A stretch of DNA of 64,000 nt from Olsenella sp. An290 (GCF_002159535.1 NZ_NFIU01000002.1:62001-126000), one strand, 5' to 3'; numbered from the stretch's first letter, positions 47,056 to 57,175 are shown. Numbers and translations are program-made. The notes: a model not told the origin generated them from the sequence alone.

Positions 47056-48993
47056 CTACTCCTCAGATACAGAGGAAACCTTGCGCACGAGCTCGTTGAC
47101 GCGGCGCTGGAGCGCGGTCGCCTCCTCGAAGAGGCGCTCGGAGGCGTCGTCTGAGGCCGGGGCCCCGGAGAGCGCCGCCCTGATCTGGCGGACGCGCCGG
47201 CGGCACGAGCAGAGCTCCGCGTTGTCCACGATGAAGTCGAGCTTCTCGTCGTCGGTGAGCTCGCGCTCCCCCATCACGCGGCCGCCCGAGAGGATCCGCG
47301 GGGCCTCGGGCACGACCGCCGTCGCGGCGGCGACGACCTCGGACGGGCTCGTGCCCGCCGGCGTTGAGAGCATCGCCCACGCCATCGCCTCGTGGCGCCC
47401 GTCGGACCAGGAGAGCCCGGCGATGCGCTCGCCGTAGGCGCGCAGGTCGTCGGGGCGCTGCGCGATGGCCGAGAGCAGCTCGCGCTCGGCCGCGACCTGC
47501 ATCCGCTCGTCGGCGGAAAGCGCCCGGGGGGCCGGGGCGGCAGCGGTCACGGGCGCGGCGGGCGCCTCGTAGGCCTCAGCCGGCACGTAGTCGTCCGGGA
47601 CGGCCCCATCCTCCCACGACGGCGCGGGCGCGGGCGCTCCCGTGCCCTTCGGGGTCCCGCTCGGCGCGCGGCGCGCGGGCGGGCGCTCGCCCTCGGCGTC
47701 GGGGACCCGCGCCTCGCGGATGGCGCGCTTGGTGTCGCCCACGTCCATGCCCAGGGTGTCGGCAAGGCGCGTGGCGTACTCGTCGAGAAGGACCGAGTGC
47801 TTGAGCGGCGCGAGCACCCCGGCCATGTCCTCGAGCGCCCGCACGCGCCGCCCCGGGGCCGAGAGGTCGAGCCCCGCGAGCCGCTTCTCGAAGACGAAGT
47901 CCATGAGCGGGCGCGCGGCGTCGAGGATGGGGCGCAGCGCCGCGGGCCCGTGCTCGGCCAGAAACTCCATCGGGTCCTGGCCGTCCGGCAGCACCACGCA
48001 CATGAGGGCCGCCGAGGTCTTGTCGATGTAGCGGACCGCGCGCTCGGCGGCGCGCTGCCCGGCGGCGTCGCCGTCGAAGAGGCAGACGATGCGGCTCACG
48101 CGCTGGCGCTCCATGAGCCGCACGTGGTCGAGGCGAAACGCCGTCCCCAGGGCGGCGACCGCGTTGGTGAGGCCCGCCTCGTGCATGGCGATGACGTCGG
48201 TGTAGCCCTCGCAGACGATCGCCTCCCCCGTCGCCGCCATCGTCTCCTTGGCGCGGTCGTAGGCGAAGAGGTGCTTGCCCTTGTTGAAGGCGGCGGTGTC
48301 GCGCGTGTTGACGTACTTGGCCACGCCCTCGCGCTTGGCGCCGATGACGCGGCCGCCAAAGGCGATGGTGCGGCCGCGCTCGTCGTGGATGGGAAACATC
48401 ACGCGGTCGAAGAAGCGGTCGACGGGGCGCCCGGAGCGCTCCTGCGCAAGGTCGGCGGCGACCATCTCCGCGGGCGTGAAGCCCTTTGAGCGCAGGTGCG
48501 CCACGAGCTGGCCGTGCCCGGGGGCAAAGCCGAGCCCCCACCGCCGGCAGACGTCAGAGCCAAAGCCGCGCCCCGCGAAGTAGCGGCGCGCCTCGTCCGG
48601 GCCCGCGCCGCGGCCGCGCATGAGCATCGTGTGGTAGTACGCCTCGGCCTCCTCGAGCGCCTCCATGAGACGGCTCTTCCTGGGGCCGCGCCGCCCGGAG
48701 CGCTCCTCGGAGAGCTCGATCCCAGCGCGGTCCGCAAGATAGCGGATCGCGTCCGGGAACTCGAGGTTCTCGCGCCGCTGCACATAGGAGAAGACGTCGC
48801 CGCCGTCCCCGCAGCCAAAGCAGTGCCAGAGGCCCGTGGCGGGGTTCACCTTGAACGAGGGGCTCTTCTCGCCGTGGAAGGGGCAGCAGCCCCAGAACTC
48901 CTGGCCCCGCTGGCGCAGCTCCACGGTCTCCGCGACGAGCTGCACGAAGTCGGTGGCCTGGCGGACCCTCTCCTTGTCCTCGTCGGTTATCAC
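47056..48993 (-). CDS. dnaG: DNA primase
   Basis: A 645-residue primase. The zinc finger has C37-x2-H40 (CPFH) and C58-x2-C61. A TOPRIM catalytic domain includes AIVCEGYTDVIAMHEAGL and CLFDGDAAGQRAA, and a helicase-binding C-terminal region follows an Ala/Pro-rich linker near 465-530. I chose the GTG at 48993, which overlaps the stop of the truB-ribF gene (GTGA); sequence upstream in this frame is shadow. It makes RNA primers for replication. Confidence 0.96.
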   Translation of the reverse strand: MITDEDKERVRQATDFVQLVAETVELRQRGQEFWGCCPFHGEKSPSFKVNPATGLWHCFGCGDGGDVFSYVQRRENLEFPDAIRYLADRAGIELSEERSGRRGPRKSRLMEALEEAEAYYHTMLMRGRGAGPDEARRYFAGRGFGSDVCRRWGLGFAPGHGQLVAHLRSKGFTPAEMVAADLAQERSGRPVDRFFDRVMFPIHDERGRTIAFGGRVIGAKREGVAKYVNTRDTAAFNKGKHLFAYDRAKETMAATGEAIVCEGYTDVIAMHEAGLTNAVAALGTAFRLDHVRLMERQRVSRIVCLFDGDAAGQRAAERAVRYIDKTSAALMCVVLPDGQDPMEFLAEHGPAALRPILDAARPLMDFVFEKRLAGLDLSAPGRRVRALEDMAGVLAPLKHSVLLDEYATRLADTLGMDVGDTKRAIREARVPDAEGERPPARRAPSGTPKGTGAPAPAPSWEDGAVPDDYVPAEAYEAPAAPVTAAAPAPRALSADERMQVAAERELLSAIAQRPDDLRAYGERIAGLSWSDGRHEAMAWAMLSTPAGTSPSEVVAAATAVVPEAPRILSGGRVMGERELTDDEKLDFIVDNAELCSCRRRVRQIRAALSGAPASDDASERLFEEATALQRRVNELVRKVSSVSEE

Positions 48994-51134
48994 GCGCGCC
49001 TCCCGGAAAGCTCGACCCCCCGCTCCCCGAGGGTAGCACGCACCCAGGACACGTTGCCGAGCACCACGCGCTCGAGCTCGTCGAGCGAGGGGAACGTCCG
49101 CGGCTCGCGGAGCCACCGGACAAAGGCCACGCGCACGACCGCACCGTAGAGGTCGCCCTCGAAGCCGAGCAGCGTCGCCTCGAGGAAGGGCTCGCCCTCC
49201 TCGCCCGGCGAGAAGGACCTCGGCTTGCCCACGTTGATGGCCGCCGGGTAGGCGACCTCGCCCACGTGGTCGGTGCCGAGGGCGCTGCCCACGACGACGA
49301 ACCCCGCGTAGACGCCCTCGGCGGGAAGGCACGCGCCCACGTCCACGCGCACGTTCGCCGTGGGGAAGCCAAAGCCCGTTCCCTCGCCGCGCCCGTGCTC
49401 GACCGTGCCCGCGACAAAGTGGCAGCGGCCCATGAGCGCAGACGCCTCCTCGACGCTCCCCCGCCCGATGAGGCCGCGGATGCGCGTGGCGGTGATGGGG
49501 GCCCCGCCCTCGCTCGCAAGCGGCACGCCGATGACGTCGAAGCCGTCCGCCCGGCCGAGCTCGCGCAGGGCGGGGACGGTGCCCGCCCCCCGGGCGCCCA
49601 GGCGAAAGTCCTCGCCCACCACGATGGCACGGACGTCGAGCAGGGAGCCCAGGCCCTCGCGCACGAAGCGCTCGTACGGCGCGGCCGCGAGCTCGGGGGT
49701 GAACGAGAAGACGAGAAGGGCGTCCGCCCCGGAGTCGATGAGGGCGTACTCGCGGTCGTCGGCGGAGAGCAGCTCGTCGGGAGCGGCGTCCGGCGAGAGG
49801 ACGCGCGCGGGGTCGGGCGAGAAGGTCACGACGGCAAGGCGGCAGCCCCGGCGCCCGGCCTCGGCGCGGGCTCGGGCGAGAAGGGCCCGGTGCCCGCGGT
49901 GCAGCCCGTCGAAGGCGCCGATGGCGCAGACGAAGCGCCGGTCCTCGCCGAGCGCGCGCTTCTCCGAGAGGAGCGGGTCGCGGACGGGCTCGGGGGCCTC
50001 CCCCACGGCCACGGTGGAGAACGGCGCGCGGTAGGGCACGTCGAGCAGGCACTCGACGGCCCCGTCGAGCAGGCGCATGCCAAAGCCGCCGCGATACGCG
50101 CGGCCCGCGGGGACGCAGGCGCGCACGAGCGCGCGGGCGCCGCGCTCGTCGAGCGGCGACTCGGGAGAGAGCGAGCGGGCGTCGATGGGCACGCGCACGC
50201 CCTCGACGGCCTGCGGGAAGTTGGTCTCGCAGACGAGGTGGCGCCCGTCGCGGCGCCAGATGCCGGCCAGGCCGCCGCCCAGGGTGAGCGCCACGCGCTC
50301 GCCGGGGGCGGGGGCGCGCACCACGCAGTCGTCACGAACCTCGCCAAGCGAGATCCTGCGCCCGTTCATGACGTCAACGACCTCATCGAGCGAGAGGGCG
50401 CGCTCGGGAAGGCCCAGAACGCTGACCGGGTCGAGGCAGCGCTCGTGGACAAGCTCGGCACCGCGGGCCTCGAGCTCCTCGAGGGTCACGCAGTCGGCGA
50501 GCGCCACGGGGCCGGAGAAGGTGCGCCTGAGGGCCGAGACGTGCGCGCAGCAGCCCAGGCGGCGCCCGAGGTCGCGCGCGAGGCTGCGCACGTAGGTGCC
50601 CTTGGAGACGTCGAGCGAGAGCTCCCAGCTCCTGGCCGTGGCGTCAACGCCGAGGAGGCGCGCGTCATACACGCGGATGCGCCGGGCGGCGAGCTCGAGC
50701 TCCTCCCCCGCCCGGGCGGCGTCGTAGGCGCGCCGGCCGCCCACCGAGACGGCGGAGAAGGCCGGGGGCACCTGGTCCTGCTCGCCCGCGAGGCTCGAGA
50801 CCTCGAGCTTGGCGACCATGGGGTCGAGCAGCTCGCCCGGCACCTCGGCCGTGCGCGTGATGTCGCCCTCGGTGTCGTCCGTGGTGGTCTCGGACCCGAG
50901 CTGGAAGGTCGCGTCGTAGCCCTTGCGGTCGAGCGTGAGCAGGCCCAGGAGCTTGGTGGCCTGGCCGATGCCCACCACGAGCACGCCGGTGGCGGCCGGG
51001 TCGAGCGTGCCGGCATGGCCCACGCGCTTCTCGCCGACCGCGCGGCGGACGCGGGAGACGACGTCGTGGCTCGTCATGCCGGCGGGCTTGTCGATGGCGA
51101 TGAGCGCGGAGAAGGCGCTCGGACGGCGGGCCAA
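48990..51134 (-). CDS. TruB-RibF fusion: tRNA pseudouridine-55 synthase plus riboflavin kinase/FAD synthetase
   Basis: One uninterrupted 714-codon frame. Residues 10-320 are TruB: IAIDKPAGMTSHDVV, HAGTLDPAATGVLVVGIG with the catalytic Asp at 46, KGTYVRSLARDLG, and a PUA-like C-terminal part. Residues 400-714 are RibF: GAFDGLHRGH (405-414, nucleotidyltransferase), ITATRIRGLIGRG near 547, and the flavokinase GTGFGFPTAN (585-594). There is no stop between them, and in the linker (about 320-400) none of the ATG or GTG codons has a convincing ribosome site. The start is TTG at 51134 with GGAGGG six bases upstream. The two genes are usually separate neighbours, so a fusion is unusual. A very late internal start for RibF cannot be excluded. 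Confidence 0.8.
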   Translation of the reverse strand: MARRPSAFSALIAIDKPAGMTSHDVVSRVRRAVGEKRVGHAGTLDPAATGVLVVGIGQATKLLGLLTLDRKGYDATFQLGSETTTDDTEGDITRTAEVPGELLDPMVAKLEVSSLAGEQDQVPPAFSAVSVGGRRAYDAARAGEELELAARRIRVYDARLLGVDATARSWELSLDVSKGTYVRSLARDLGRRLGCCAHVSALRRTFSGPVALADCVTLEELEARGAELVHERCLDPVSVLGLPERALSLDEVVDVMNGRRISLGEVRDDCVVRAPAPGERVALTLGGGLAGIWRRDGRHLVCETNFPQAVEGVRVPIDARSLSPESPLDERGARALVRACVPAGRAYRGGFGMRLLDGAVECLLDVPYRAPFSTVAVGEAPEPVRDPLLSEKRALGEDRRFVCAIGAFDGLHRGHRALLARARAEAGRRGCRLAVVTFSPDPARVLSPDAAPDELLSADDREYALIDSGADALLVFSFTPELAAAPYERFVREGLGSLLDVRAIVVGEDFRLGARGAGTVPALRELGRADGFDVIGVPLASEGGAPITATRIRGLIGRGSVEEASALMGRCHFVAGTVEHGRGEGTGFGFPTANVRVDVGACLPAEGVYAGFVVVGSALGTDHVGEVAYPAAINVGKPRSFSPGEEGEPFLEATLLGFEGDLYGAVVRVAFVRWLREPRTFPSLDELERVVLGNVSWVRATLGERGVELSGRRA

Positions 51135-51136
51135 CG

Positions 51137-52183
51137 TCAGCCCTCCGCGGAGCGTGCAAAGGTGCCTGTCCCCTTTGCACATGCGTAGAGGGCGCGGAGC
51201 TTGGGCAGGACGACCGAGAGGGCCTCGTCGATGTCCCCCTCGACGGTGAAGCCGGCCGCGGCGGGGTGCCCGCCGCCGCCCATCTCGCGGGCGATCCCCG
51301 AGATGTCGCGGTCCGTCTTGGCGCGGAGGTTGCCGCGCACCCGGCCGCCGGGGACCTCCTTGAGGAAGAGGGCGACCTCGGTGCCCTCGACCACGCGGAC
51401 GAGGTCGACGAGCCCGTCGCACTCCGCCACGGGCACGCCCGCGGCGGCAAGGTCGGCGGCCGTGGCGTAGCTGTAGGCGATCTTTCCCTGCTCGAACGTG
51501 GTGATGCGGCTCATGACCGTCGCGCAGAGGTGCACGTAGGAGAGCCGGTCGCTCTGGTAGACGTTGAGCGCCACGTCGGCGGGCGACGCGCCGGAGTCGA
51601 CGAGCATGCTCGCCACGCGGAAGGCCTCGCCGTTGGCGTTCTGGTACTGGAAGCGCCCCGTGTCGGTGACGAGGGCGCAGAGGAGGCACTGGGCCATCGT
51701 GGGCGTGAGCGCGCCCGCGACGCGCTGGGCGAACTCCGCCACGATCACGCCCGCGGCGGCCGCGTCCGTGCGCACCACGCCGGCGTCCCAGAAGGGCTCC
51801 GCGCCGGGGTGGTGGTCGATCACGGCGCTGCGGCGGGCGCGCTCGAGCACGGCGCGCGCGTCGGCGAGCCGCCCGGGCTGCGAGAGGTCGACGCAGATGA
51901 AGAGGTCTGGCGAGGCGCCGTAGGCGCAGGCGCGGACGAGCCGCTCGGAGCCCGGGAGGAAGGCGTAGGTGCGCGGGACGACGTCGTCGTCGGCCAGCAG
52001 CGCCGCCACCTCCTTGCCGGGCCAGGTGCGCTCGATCAGCTCGACGAGCGCGAGCTGGGAGCCGAGCGCGTCGCCGTCCGGCGAGGTGTGGGCGCAGACC
52101 GCGATGGTCTGCGCCCCCTCGATGAGGCGACGGATGGCGTCGAACTGCTCGTCCTGCGCCTTCCTTTCGCAAGATCGGTCCAC
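51137..52183 (-). CDS. nrnA: DHH/DHHA1 phosphoesterase, nanoRNase/pAp phosphatase NrnA
   Basis: A 348-residue protein with CAHTSPDGDALGSQLAL (the DHH motif I) and IDHHPG, plus the DHHA1 motif GGGHPAAAGF near the C-terminus. It hydrolyses nanoRNAs and 3'-phosphoadenosine 5'-phosphate. It lies between rbfA and truB, as in many Gram-positives. The last ~15 residues (ACAKGTGTFARSAEG) are encoded by a REP-like repeat and look added to the family's normal end. GTG start with GGGAGG before it. Confidence 0.93.
   Translation of the reverse strand: MDRSCERKAQDEQFDAIRRLIEGAQTIAVCAHTSPDGDALGSQLALVELIERTWPGKEVAALLADDDVVPRTYAFLPGSERLVRACAYGASPDLFICVDLSQPGRLADARAVLERARRSAVIDHHPGAEPFWDAGVVRTDAAAAGVIVAEFAQRVAGALTPTMAQCLLCALVTDTGRFQYQNANGEAFRVASMLVDSGASPADVALNVYQSDRLSYVHLCATVMSRITTFEQGKIAYSYATAADLAAAGVPVAECDGLVDLVRVVEGTEVALFLKEVPGGRVRGNLRAKTDRDISGIAREMGGGGHPAAAGFTVEGDIDEALSVVLPKLRALYACAKGTGTFARSAEG
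51154..51180. repeat. REP-like element inside the 3' end of nrnA
   Basis: A complete 27-base copy (GTGCAAA, core GGTGCCTGTCCCC, TTTGCAC) lies within the nrnA frame, which reads through it and stops 14 bases later. It also sits just before the truB-ribF ribosome binding site. Confidence 0.85.
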
Positions 52184-52195
52184 GCGAGCGCCTCC

Positions 52196-52621
52196 CTACT
52201 CCGCGTCGTCGGGCGCGCCCGGGGCGCCCGCCCGCCCGTCGGCGTTGACGGGATAGCCGAACTCGTCCTTCTCGACCGCGATCGTGGGCGGCACGACCTC
52301 GAGGGCGCGGGCGATGCGCTCGGCCTCGTCGGTCGTGGTGTCGATGCGGAAGTCGAGCTCGGGCGTCACGCGCCAGCCGAGCGCCCGCCCCAGAAGCGAG
52401 CGGATGCGCCCGCGGGCGCGGCCGAGGGCGGCCGTGACCTCGTCGTAGCGGTCCGCGTCGCAGGTCACGAAGGCGCGCAGCAGCGACTTGTCCACCGAGA
52501 CCTCCACGCCCGTGACGGTCACGAGCGCGAGGTCGGGGTCGGACACCTCGAAGAGCAGGATGTTCGCGAGCTTCTCGCGCGCGATCGCGTTGGTCCTTCT
52601 CGAGTACTGGTTCTGCTTCAT
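52196..52621 (-). CDS. rbfA: Ribosome-binding factor A
   Basis: A 141-residue KH-like protein beginning NQYSRRTNAIAREKLANILLFEVSDP, followed by VTVTGVEVSVDKSLLRAFV, both typical of RbfA. It binds the 30S subunit during maturation, at the 5' end of 16S rRNA. The ATG at 52621 follows infB by eleven bases. The acidic, Ala/Gly/Pro-rich tail after about residue 120 is a common actinobacterial extension. Confidence 0.93.
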   Translation of the reverse strand: MKQNQYSRRTNAIAREKLANILLFEVSDPDLALVTVTGVEVSVDKSLLRAFVTCDADRYDEVTAALGRARGRIRSLLGRALGWRVTPELDFRIDTTTDEAERIARALEVVPPTIAVEKDEFGYPVNADGRAGAPGAPDDAE

Positions 52622-52632
52622 CTGCGCCCCCG

Positions 52633-55254
52633 CTACTCCGTGCGCGCGACCTGGTCGATGCGGTAGCCCTCGATCTGGTCGCCGGGCTTGACGTCCTGGA
52701 AGTTCTCGAGGCCGATGCCGCACTCGAAGCCCGCCTTGACGCTCTTGACGTCGTCCTTGTAGCGGCGCAGCGAGGCGATCTTGCCCTCGTAGACGACGAT
52801 GCCGTCGCGCACGAGGCGGACGCGGTCGTCGCGGGAGAGCTCGCCCTCGGAGACCATGCAGCCCGCGGCGATGCCGACCTTGGGCACCTTGAAGGTGTCG
52901 CGGACCTCGGCCGTGCCGGTCTGGACCTCGACCTCGGTGGGCTTGAGCATGCCGATGCGCGCGGCGTCGATCTCCTCGATCGCCTTGTAGATGACGCTGT
53001 AGGTGCGGATCTCCACGCCGTCGCGCTCGGCCGCGGCACGGGCCTTGGCCTCCGGGCGCACGCCAAAGCCGATGATGATGGCGTTGGAGGCGTCCGCGAG
53101 GACGACGTCGGTCTCGGTGATGGCGCCGACGGCGGAGTGGATCGTGTTGATGCGGACCTCGGACTGGTCCATCTTGTCGAGGGAGTCCTGGAGCGCCTCG
53201 ATCGAGCCCTGGACGTCGGCCTTGATGATGAGGTTGAGCTCCTTGACCTCGGCGTCGGCCATGGTGTCGAAGAGGTTCTCCAGCGTGACGTGCTTCACGC
53301 GGTTCTGCTCCTCGATGCGGGCCTTGAGGGCGCGCTGGTCGGCGAGGTCGCGGGCGTCGCGGTCGTCCTGGAAGACGCGGAACTCGTCGCCGGCCATGGG
53401 CACGCTCTGCAGGCCCAAGATCTCCACGGCGTCCGAGGGGCCGGCCTCGGTGACGGAGTTGCCCTTGGGGTCGAGCATCGCGCGGACGCGGCCGTAGGAG
53501 AGGCCCGCCACGAGGGCGTCGCCGATGCGCAGGGTGCCGCGGGTGACGAGCACCGTGGCGACCGAGCCGCGGCCGCGGTCGAGCTTGGCCTCGAGGACGT
53601 TGCCGGAGGCGAAGGTGTCGGGGTTGGCCTTGAGCTCGAGGACGTCGGCCTGGAGCAGGACGGTCTCCAGCAGCTCGTCGATGCCGATCTTCTGCTTGGC
53701 GGAGATGTTGACGAACATGTTCTGCCCGCCCCACTCCTCGGGGATGACGCCGTACTCGGTGAGCTCCTGGCGCACCTTGTCGGGGTTCGCGCCGGGCTTG
53801 TCGATCTTGTTGACCGCGACGATGATCGGGACGCCGGCGGCCTTGGCGTGGTTGATCGACTCCACGGTCTGGGGCATGACGCCGTCGTCGGCCGCGACGA
53901 TCAGGATGACGATGTCGGTCACCTTGGCGCCGCGGGCGCGCATGGCCGTGAAGGTCTCGTGGCCCGGGGTGTCGATGAAGGTGATGGTGCGGTCGCCGAC
54001 CTTGACCTGGGAGGCGCCGATGGCCTGCGTGATGCCGCCGGCCTCGCCCTCGGCCACGCCCGTGTGGCGGATGGCGTCCAGAAGCGAGGTCTTGCCGTGG
54101 TCGACGTGACCCATGACGGTGACCACCGGCGGGCGGGGCTTGAGGTCCTTGGGGTCGTCGTAGAACGTGAAGGAGTTCTCCTCCTCCTTGGTCATGACCT
54201 TGACGTCGCGACCGAGGTCGTCGGCCACGAGCTCGATGAGCTCGTCGGACATGGACTCGGTGAGCGTGAGCGGGGTGCCCAGCAGGAAGAGGCGCTTGAT
54301 GATGTCGTTGGCGGGCACGCCGAGAAGGTCGGCGAGCTCGGAGACCGTGGAGCCCTGCGGCACCTTCACGGTGTCGAGCTGCGAGAGGTCCTGGTCGTTG
54401 GCGAGCGCCTCCTCGATGCGGTGCTCCATCGCCGCCTCTGCGGCCTGCTTCTGGCGACGCTCCTTGCGGCGCTTGCGGCGGCCGGTGGACTCGCGCGAGG
54501 CCTCCTCGACGGCGACGCGCGCCTCCTCGAGCACGCGGCTCCTGTTGTAGGCCTCGGCCTCGCGGGCCATGCGGCTGTAGCGGTCCTCGCCGCCGTCCTC
54601 GCCGCGACGGCCCTTCTTGCCGCGACGGCGGCCGTTGGCGTCGCCGGACGGGGCGCTGGCGGGAGCGGGGGCCGCCTCGGGGCGCTTGGCGCCGCCGCGC
54701 GGGCCCTCGGCGCGCTTGGCGCCACGGCCCTGGCCGGCGGCCTTCTTCTGGGCGGCCTCCTCGGCCTGCTGCTTCAGGATCTGCTCCTGCTGGGCGATCT
54801 GGTCGAGGAGCGAGGTGAAGGAGGGCACGCTCTTGGGCGCGTTGTCGCGCACGCGGTTCTTCTCGGCCTCCTCGCGGGCCTTGCGCTCGGCCTCGGCCTT
54901 GGCCTCCTCGCGCGCCTTGCGCTCGGCCTCGGCGGCGGCGCGGCGGCGCTCCTCCTCGGCGCGCTCGCGCTCGCGGCGCTCCTCGGCGGCGATGCGCTCG
55001 GCCTCGGCCTTCTCGGCGGCGATGCGGGCCTCCTCGGCGCGGGCCTCCTCCTCGGCGCGCTTGGCGGCCTCGATCTCGGCGGCGCGGGCCTCGAGGATCG
55101 GCTTGAGCTTCTTGCGGACCATGGAGACGTAGGCGTCCTCGAGCGTCGAGGACGCGGACTTGGCCGGGATCTTCATGTCCTGAAGGTGGCCGAGCATCTC
55201 CTTGCTCGACATCCCGTATTCCTTAGCGAGGTCATGTACGCGCGTCTTTGCCAT
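52633..55254 (-). CDS. infB: Translation initiation factor IF-2
   Basis: An 873-residue IF-2. A short N-terminal domain ([17 protein letters not shown]) is followed by a long Glu/Ala/Arg-rich region to about residue 330. The GTPase carries GHVDHGKTS (G1), DTPGHETF (G3) and NKIDKPGA (G4), followed by domains II-IV. It brings initiator tRNA to the 30S subunit. It is the third gene of the rimP operon, with 64 bases after nusA; ylxR, usually found there, is missing. Confidence 0.98.
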   Translation of the reverse strand: MAKTRVHDLAKEYGMSSKEMLGHLQDMKIPAKSASSTLEDAYVSMVRKKLKPILEARAAEIEAAKRAEEEARAEEARIAAEKAEAERIAAEERRERERAEEERRRAAAEAERKAREEAKAEAERKAREEAEKNRVRDNAPKSVPSFTSLLDQIAQQEQILKQQAEEAAQKKAAGQGRGAKRAEGPRGGAKRPEAAPAPASAPSGDANGRRRGKKGRRGEDGGEDRYSRMAREAEAYNRSRVLEEARVAVEEASRESTGRRKRRKERRQKQAAEAAMEHRIEEALANDQDLSQLDTVKVPQGSTVSELADLLGVPANDIIKRLFLLGTPLTLTESMSDELIELVADDLGRDVKVMTKEEENSFTFYDDPKDLKPRPPVVTVMGHVDHGKTSLLDAIRHTGVAEGEAGGITQAIGASQVKVGDRTITFIDTPGHETFTAMRARGAKVTDIVILIVAADDGVMPQTVESINHAKAAGVPIIVAVNKIDKPGANPDKVRQELTEYGVIPEEWGGQNMFVNISAKQKIGIDELLETVLLQADVLELKANPDTFASGNVLEAKLDRGRGSVATVLVTRGTLRIGDALVAGLSYGRVRAMLDPKGNSVTEAGPSDAVEILGLQSVPMAGDEFRVFQDDRDARDLADQRALKARIEEQNRVKHVTLENLFDTMADAEVKELNLIIKADVQGSIEALQDSLDKMDQSEVRINTIHSAVGAITETDVVLADASNAIIIGFGVRPEAKARAAAERDGVEIRTYSVIYKAIEEIDAARIGMLKPTEVEVQTGTAEVRDTFKVPKVGIAAGCMVSEGELSRDDRVRLVRDGIVVYEGKIASLRRYKDDVKSVKAGFECGIGLENFQDVKPGDQIEGYRIDQVARTE

Positions 55255-55318
55255 GTGACCTACCTTCCCAAACGTTCGTGCGCGGGCGGCGAGCCCGGAT
55301 CAGCTTCTTGACGTTCCC

Positions 55319-56560
55319 CTAGATGAGCGAGTCGGGGTCGGAGGACACCTCCGCGCTCGCGACGGCCTCGTGGACGCCGCAGTAGCGCGAGCCGGGGCGC
55401 GCCATGTTGCGGCACTGGATGCCGTTGGCCCCCACGTACTCGCAGCGGTGCGCCTCGCCGTCGTCGACGAGGTCGTCCTCGACGGCGCGCGGCAGGTCGC
55501 GCAGGACACCGGCCGCGAGCGACTCGTTCTTGATGTCGATGTGCAGGCCCGTGAGGCGGGCGGCGAGGCGGGCGTTCTGCCCCTCCTTGCCGATGGCCAG
55601 GGAGAGCTGGTCGTCCGGCACGATGACGGTGGCGTAGTTGCTCTCCTCGTCGACGATCACGCGGGAGACGCGGGCCGGGGAGAGGGCGGCGGCCACGCGG
55701 CGGGCGGGGTCGTCGCTCCACAGGACCACGTCGACGCGCTCGCCGCGGAGCTCGGAGACCACGGTGCGCACGCGGCTGCCCTTGGGGCCGACGCAGGCGC
55801 CCACCGGGTCGAGGCGGTCGTCGTTGGAGGAGACGGCCACCTTGGAGCGCACGCCCGGCTCGCGGGCCACGCTGCGGACCTCGACGACCCCGTCGTAGAC
55901 CTCGGGGACCTCGAGCTCGAAGAGGCGGCGGAGCAGGTCGGGGTGGGTGCGGGACACCACGATGGGCGGGCGCTGGCGCTCGCCGCGAACCACGGGCTGC
56001 GTGGAGTTGGGATCGCGCACGTCGATGATGATGGCGCGGAGGCGCTGGTTGTGCGCGTAGCGCTCGCCGGCCGGGCGCTCGTTGCGCTCGTCGGGGAAGC
56101 GGCGCTGGTCAAAGTGCGGAAGCTCCGCCTCGACGCCCTCGCGGATCTTGATGATCGTGAAGTCGGGCGTGGTCTGCAGGACCGTGCCGGTGATGATGTC
56201 GCCGACGCGCTGCGAGAACTCCTCGTAGATCTGGACGCGCGCGGCGTTGCGCACGATGGCCTTGATCTCGGCCTTGGCGTGCTGGGCGGCGATGCGGCTC
56301 GTGTCGGCCGGGGTCACGTCGACCTCGTCGAACTCGGTGTACTCGCCGGTCTCCGGGTCCTCCTCGCCCTTCGGGACGAGCTCGTAGACGTAGACGTGAC
56401 CGGTCTGGCGGTCGATGGTGACGCGCGCGCCGAAGGGCAGGTGCAGCACGTCGGTGTAGCTCTTGGCGAGCGACTGCTCGAGGCGGTCGATCAGGTAGAG
56501 CTGGTCGATGTGCTTCTCCTGGCAGAGCAGCTCGAGGGCTTCCATCATCTGAGAGGCCAT
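55319..56560 (-). CDS. nusA: Transcription termination/antitermination factor NusA with zinc-knuckle tail
   Basis: A 413-residue NusA. The N-terminal RNAP-binding domain (1-125), S1 ([20 protein letters not shown]), KH1 ([19 protein letters not shown]) and KH2 ([17 protein letters not shown]) are in order. NusA pauses and terminates RNA polymerase and helps antitermination on rRNA. After about residue 365 a short tail has C373-x9-C383-x10-C394-x2-H397, a likely zinc site, and ends in an acidic segment. The gene follows rimP by nine bases. Confidence 0.95.
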   Translation of the reverse strand: MASQMMEALELLCQEKHIDQLYLIDRLEQSLAKSYTDVLHLPFGARVTIDRQTGHVYVYELVPKGEEDPETGEYTEFDEVDVTPADTSRIAAQHAKAEIKAIVRNAARVQIYEEFSQRVGDIITGTVLQTTPDFTIIKIREGVEAELPHFDQRRFPDERNERPAGERYAHNQRLRAIIIDVRDPNSTQPVVRGERQRPPIVVSRTHPDLLRRLFELEVPEVYDGVVEVRSVAREPGVRSKVAVSSNDDRLDPVGACVGPKGSRVRTVVSELRGERVDVVLWSDDPARRVAAALSPARVSRVIVDEESNYATVIVPDDQLSLAIGKEGQNARLAARLTGLHIDIKNESLAAGVLRDLPRAVEDDLVDDGEAHRCEYVGANGIQCRNMARPGSRYCGVHEAVASAEVSSDPDSLI

Positions 56561-56569
56561 GGTGACTCC

Positions 56570-57061
56570 TTACTTCTTCGAGCCCGAGGCGGAAAAGTCG
56601 GGCTTGATCGTGCACTTCCTGATGTCGTCGAAGGAGAGCTCCACGCGCTCGCCGTCGCACTCGAGCGCGACGGTGGGGCCCTCGATGCCCAGAAGGACGC
56701 CGGTGTAGCGGCGCCTCCCCTCGCCCGGGGCAAGGCTCACGGCGACCGTGGACCCGGCGAAGCGCTCGAAGTCGCGGGGGCGGCGCAGCGGGCGCGCCAT
56801 GCCCGGGGAAGAAACCTCGAGCGTGAAGCTCGAGGGAATGGGGTCGAGCTCGTCGAGCGCGGCCGAGATCCACTCCGTCTCCGCGGTCACCTCGTCGAGG
56901 GAGATCGTCGGCGCGGACTCGTCCGCGTGGTCGATCCTCACGCGCACGCACGGCGCCTTGCTCGCGCCGACCACCTCGACGTCGACGACGTCGATGCCGC
57001 GCTCGGCGGCGGTGGGCTCGAGGGCGTCGATGATCTCCTGCTCGAGGCCAAGCTTCTTCAT
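56570..57061 (-). CDS. rimP: Ribosome maturation factor RimP
   Basis: A 163-residue RimP with an alpha/beta N-terminal domain (DVVDVEVVGASKAPCVRVRID), the FTLEVSSPGMARPLRRPRDF motif and an SH3-like C-terminal domain. It acts in 30S maturation. It is the first gene of the nusA-infB operon, directly after a consensus promoter and a leader hairpin. Confidence 0.94.
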   Translation of the reverse strand: MKKLGLEQEIIDALEPTAAERGIDVVDVEVVGASKAPCVRVRIDHADESAPTISLDEVTAETEWISAALDELDPIPSSFTLEVSSPGMARPLRRPRDFERFAGSTVAVSLAPGEGRRRYTGVLLGIEGPTVALECDGERVELSFDDIRKCTIKPDFSASGSKK

Positions 57062-57086
57062 GGACCCTCCTCACCTGCATACAGAA

Positions 57087-57120
57087 AGGAAGCGGGGCGA
57101 GAAGATCCACCCCACTTCCT
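57087..57120 (-). promoter_or_regulatory. Leader hairpin upstream of rimP
   Basis: The stems AGGAAG/CTTCCT and GGGG/CCCC form a hairpin in the approximately 80-base leader, 26 bases before the rimP start. It could influence rimP translation or be a target of NusA control; nothing in the sequence decides. Confidence 0.5.
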
Positions 57121-57146
57121 ACGATTACAGCTTCGAATACGCAGCT

Positions 57147-57175
57147 AGTCTACGGTGTTTCTCGTCCCGCGTCAA
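57147..57175 (-). promoter_or_regulatory. Promoter of the rimP-nusA-infB operon
   Basis: TTGACG (57170-57175) and TAGACT (57147-57152) are exactly 17 bases apart on the minus strand, giving a leader of about 80 bases. Confidence 0.75.

Noticed and set aside
48994-50052. Extension of DnaG upstream over the RibF region
   Set aside because: The added part is shadow of the RibF frame. The zinc-finger start at the GTG of 48993 fits the family.
55255-55318. ylxR gene between nusA and infB
   Set aside because: Only 64 bases remain, too short for the gene, and the open frame overlapping the nusA end is a shadow.
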